A program made the position numbers and the translations under genes. A stretch of 64,000 nt of DNA from Planctopirus ephydatiae. GTDB taxonomy: Bacteria; Planctomycetota; Planctomycetia; Planctomycetales; Planctomycetaceae. Location: positions 3,373,501 to 3,437,500 of the forward strand of contig NZ_CP036299.1 in assembly GCF_007752345.1 (NCBI RefSeq), given 5' to 3'. This document shows positions 61,924 to 64,000 of the stretch, piece after piece. Position 1 is the first letter of the stretch. Each line of letters begins with the position of its first letter. The notes under the pieces were generated by a model. The model did no database searches, was not told the DNA's origin, and saw only the letters and a program-made list of their open reading frames with translations.

Positions 61924-64000
61924 ATGAATCGTCCTCAAGTTCTGGCATATCCTGTCGCGCAGGTCGAGCAGAACGTCGATGCGAAAGCAGTTGCCAGCGT
62001 CTTCCCGCAGCATCTGCAATCCGTCTGGACAGCAGGCAATGGGATCATTGCAGGAATCCAACCCGAGCTTCTCAAGAGTGCCCTGGAAAAAGGCATTCCG
62101 CTGTTATCTCGAGTGATTTTCGATGAAACACTGTTCGAAGCTTTCGCCAACGATCTCAGAGAACAAACACGGCAGATCCCCTGGACAGCCACAGAACTTC
62201 TCGCCATTCAGACAGCCCTCTTGAGATCGCTGGCTGAGGTGGAAGCCCATCGCTGGAATGCCTTCCGGCAAAAAACGTGGGAACTGGCATTGCATCGGCT
62301 CAGCCAGATTTTGCTACATTCTTCGGGTGCTGCAAAGCCGTCACTGGCTACAGACAGGCTGGCACATGCTGATCACACGGATGGCATACAGACTCAAAAC
62401 CACACAAGAGAAGCAACATCCAACAGCTCGATTCCCTACACATCACCAACCAATCCATTGACTGACTCCACCTCTCAACAATCCGAACTGAAGCCCCAGG
62501 ATCCGACCATGACGACCGCACAAATTCTCGATCAGATCGCTCATTCAACCAATGGCATTGCCCCTCATGATCTGGCTCGTACAGAATCAAGTCGTATGCT
62601 CGTTGAAGCCGCACCTATGGGCCTTATGCATATTAGCAAGAGTGGGCAGATCATTACGATGAATCATCGCTGCCTCGAAATTCTGCGATCGATTGCTGCT
62701 GATTTACAGCTTGTTCCCGATGAACTGCTCGGTGGTCCGGCAGCACATTTGTACGACCGCTTGCCCCAATTGGGACAGCTCTCGGCCAATCTTTATACCT
62801 CCCAGCGATTCATCCACCGAACTTCAACGAAAATGATTCAGGTTGATATTCACCCTGCCACTGCTCCTGGGGGTATCCGCGATGGTCAAATTGTCAGCTT
62901 TCAGGACATCACCGAAAAGAGACGACTTGAAATCGCTGCTGCTGAAGCAGAGGAGCATCAGCTTGCGACCAATCGCGTCCTGATTGAACTGCAAACTGCG
63001 GAAAGTCCTGAAGATGCTGCCCGAAAAGCACTGGAAGCGGTTCAGAAGGGTTTTGGCTGGGCCTACGGTTCGTATTGGGCCATGGATCGATCTGCCAACG
63101 TGCTGCGATTTGCTCAGGAATCTGGGACTGTGAATCCCGAATTTGCCAGCCTGACACAGACCACAACTTTTGCTGAAGGCGTGGGGCTTTGTGGACGTGC
63201 CTGGCGACAGCGGGAATTGATCTTTGTTCGCAATCTGGCACAAGTCCCGGATTGTGTGCGTGGCCCGGTGGCTATGCGTGCCGGTGTGAAATCGGGTGTG
63301 TGCTTTCCGCTGATTGTCGACGATCAGGTCGCCGGCACAATGGATTTCTTTGCCATGGAAGAACTGGAACTCTCAACGGCGAGAATTGAAACTTTGCGAT
63401 CCGTCGGCCGGATGGTCTCTAACCAGGTCCAGCGTTTGAAAACAGCGAATACTCAGGCTGAGATCACGAAGAACGTCGAAGCAACCAATCGCGTTCAACT
63501 GGCACTTTCAGTGGCGACATCACCTGCAGAAGCCGTCCAGATCGCCTTGAAATCTGTGAAAGATGTCTTCGGTTGGGAGTATGGCTCTTACTGGGCGATC
63601 GATAACAAAGACCAGGTTTTGAAATTCTCAGCCGAAGATGGAACCGTTTCGCCGGAATTCCGTCGTGTGACAGAGACGTCCAGTTTTGCTCGCGGGGTGG
63701 GACTAAATGGTAAGGCGTGGCTGAACAAAGATCTGGTTTTCGTTCAGAACCTGGCAAGCGTGACTGATTGCGTCCGGGCACCATCTGCTCAAATCGCGGG
63801 TGTCAAGTCGGGCGTGGCTTTACCCATCACCATGTATGGGGAAGTGATTGGCACGATCGACTTCTTTGTCACTCGTGAAATCACCTTGTCTAAAGAACGT
63901 GCCGAAGCCTTGCGGACAGTAGCTAGAATTCTTTCCAGCACATTGCAGCAACTGGATGCCTTCCGCATGAAGTGCATGGTCGAGTCCATGCCTTCGAACA
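61924..64000 (+). CDS. PAS/tandem-GAF receptor-like protein (3' end outside window)
   Basis: An open frame from ATG 61924 to the window end (692 codons) with no stop. Residues 1-120 are a helical domain not assigned (VEQNVDAKAVASVFPQHLQ); 120-215 are Ser/Thr-rich; about 225-340 form a PAS domain (MLVEAAPMGLMHISKSGQII to SFQDITEKRRLE); two GAF domains follow, each opening with a FGWxYGSYWA string, about 170 residues apart, and the second is a clear duplicate of the first. Next to cheA-cheW it is probably a soluble methyl-accepting receptor whose signalling domain lies beyond the end. The start has no clear ribosome site. Confidence 0.8.
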   Translation, partial: MNRPQVLAYPVAQVEQNVDAKAVASVFPQHLQSVWTAGNGIIAGIQPELLKSALEKGIPLLSRVIFDETLFEAFANDLREQTRQIPWTATELLAIQTALLRSLAEVEAHRWNAFRQKTWELALHRLSQILLHSSGAAKPSLATDRLAHADHTDGIQTQNHTREATSNSSIPYTSPTNPLTDSTSQQSELKPQDPTMTTAQILDQIAHSTNGIAPHDLARTESSRMLVEAAPMGLMHISKSGQIITMNHRCLEILRSIAADLQLVPDELLGGPAAHLYDRLPQLGQLSANLYTSQRFIHRTSTKMIQVDIHPATAPGGIRDGQIVSFQDITEKRRLEIAAAEAEEHQLATNRVLIELQTAESPEDAARKALEAVQKGFGWAYGSYWAMDRSANVLRFAQESGTVNPEFASLTQTTTFAEGVGLCGRAWRQRELIFVRNLAQVPDCVRGPVAMRAGVKSGVCFPLIVDDQVAGTMDFFAMEELELSTARIETLRSVGRMVSNQVQRLKTANTQAEITKNVEATNRVQLALSVATSPAEAVQIALKSVKDVFGWEYGSYWAIDNKDQVLKFSAEDGTVSPEFRRVTETSSFARGVGLNGKAWLNKDLVFVQNLASVTDCVRAPSAQIAGVKSGVALPITMYGEVIGTIDFFVTREITLSKERAEALRTVARILSSTLQQLDAFRMKCMVESMPSN

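Overview
The window looks like chromosome of a planctomycete, most likely Planctomycetaceae (Planctopirus/Schlesneria-like); that genus-level guess is inference. Pointers are a DUF1559 pseudopilin with an H-x9-DG tail, a Gfo/Idh/MocA oxidoreductase, secreted PQQ-propeller proteins, an FHA-GAF-sigma54 activator, a Ycf46-like AAA ATPase, an AroD-AroE fusion, squalene-hopene cyclase and several lipoproteins without close relatives that I recognise. Most of the window is dense, ordinary chromosome with short operons on both strands.

Left part (1-24 kb): the end of mutL, then aroDE-aroK and a prepilin peptidase on the plus strand; a JmjC/cupin protein, a FemAB/CelD-type acyltransferase and a Ycf46-like ATPase on the minus strand; a degenerate SGNH protein; a sigma54-dependent regulator; a PQQ-propeller protein and a triple zinc-ribbon protein. 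At 18.3-23.1 kb a minus-strand cobalamin riboswitch heads an apparent operon: DUF1559 pseudopilin, small cysteine-containing lipoprotein, DUF71 PP-loop enzyme, BtuF-like binding protein, a small coupled ORF and a glycosyltransferase. This is the most interesting unit in the window because it suggests a pseudopilin and lipoprotein dedicated to B12 uptake or salvage.

Middle part (23-37 kb): Sua5, then a three-gene unit (secreted protein, winged-helix AAA ATPase, TadD-like TPR lipoprotein), a Rieske ferredoxin, an LpxL-like acyltransferase, another PQQ protein, CCA-adding enzyme, oxidoreductase, a second FemAB-like protein with two small ORFs behind it, and an aldehyde dehydrogenase.

Accessory part (37-48 kb): tmRNA (ssrA) lies at 37397-37754 and carries the tag ANTGNYALAA. 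Its 3' end and downstream flank recur as degenerate copies near 39.0 and 42.8 kb, so this looks like a repeatedly used integration site. The segment holds a membrane protein, a choloylglycine-hydrolase-family protein and a YtcJ-like amidohydrolase. Next come a flavin monooxygenase, a FeoB-like transporter and a tight arsR-aquaporin-arsC arsenic operon with a candidate operator.

Right part (48-64 kb): the earP-efp pair (arginine rhamnosylation of EF-P), rhodanese, macrodomain, DUF5690 transporter, zinc alcohol dehydrogenase, squalene-hopene cyclase, a ferrochelatase with likely [2Fe-2S] cysteines, and a chemotaxis operon (hybrid CheA, CheW, PAS/GAF receptor-like protein running off the end). 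No CRISPR array, insertion sequence, rRNA or tRNA was seen.
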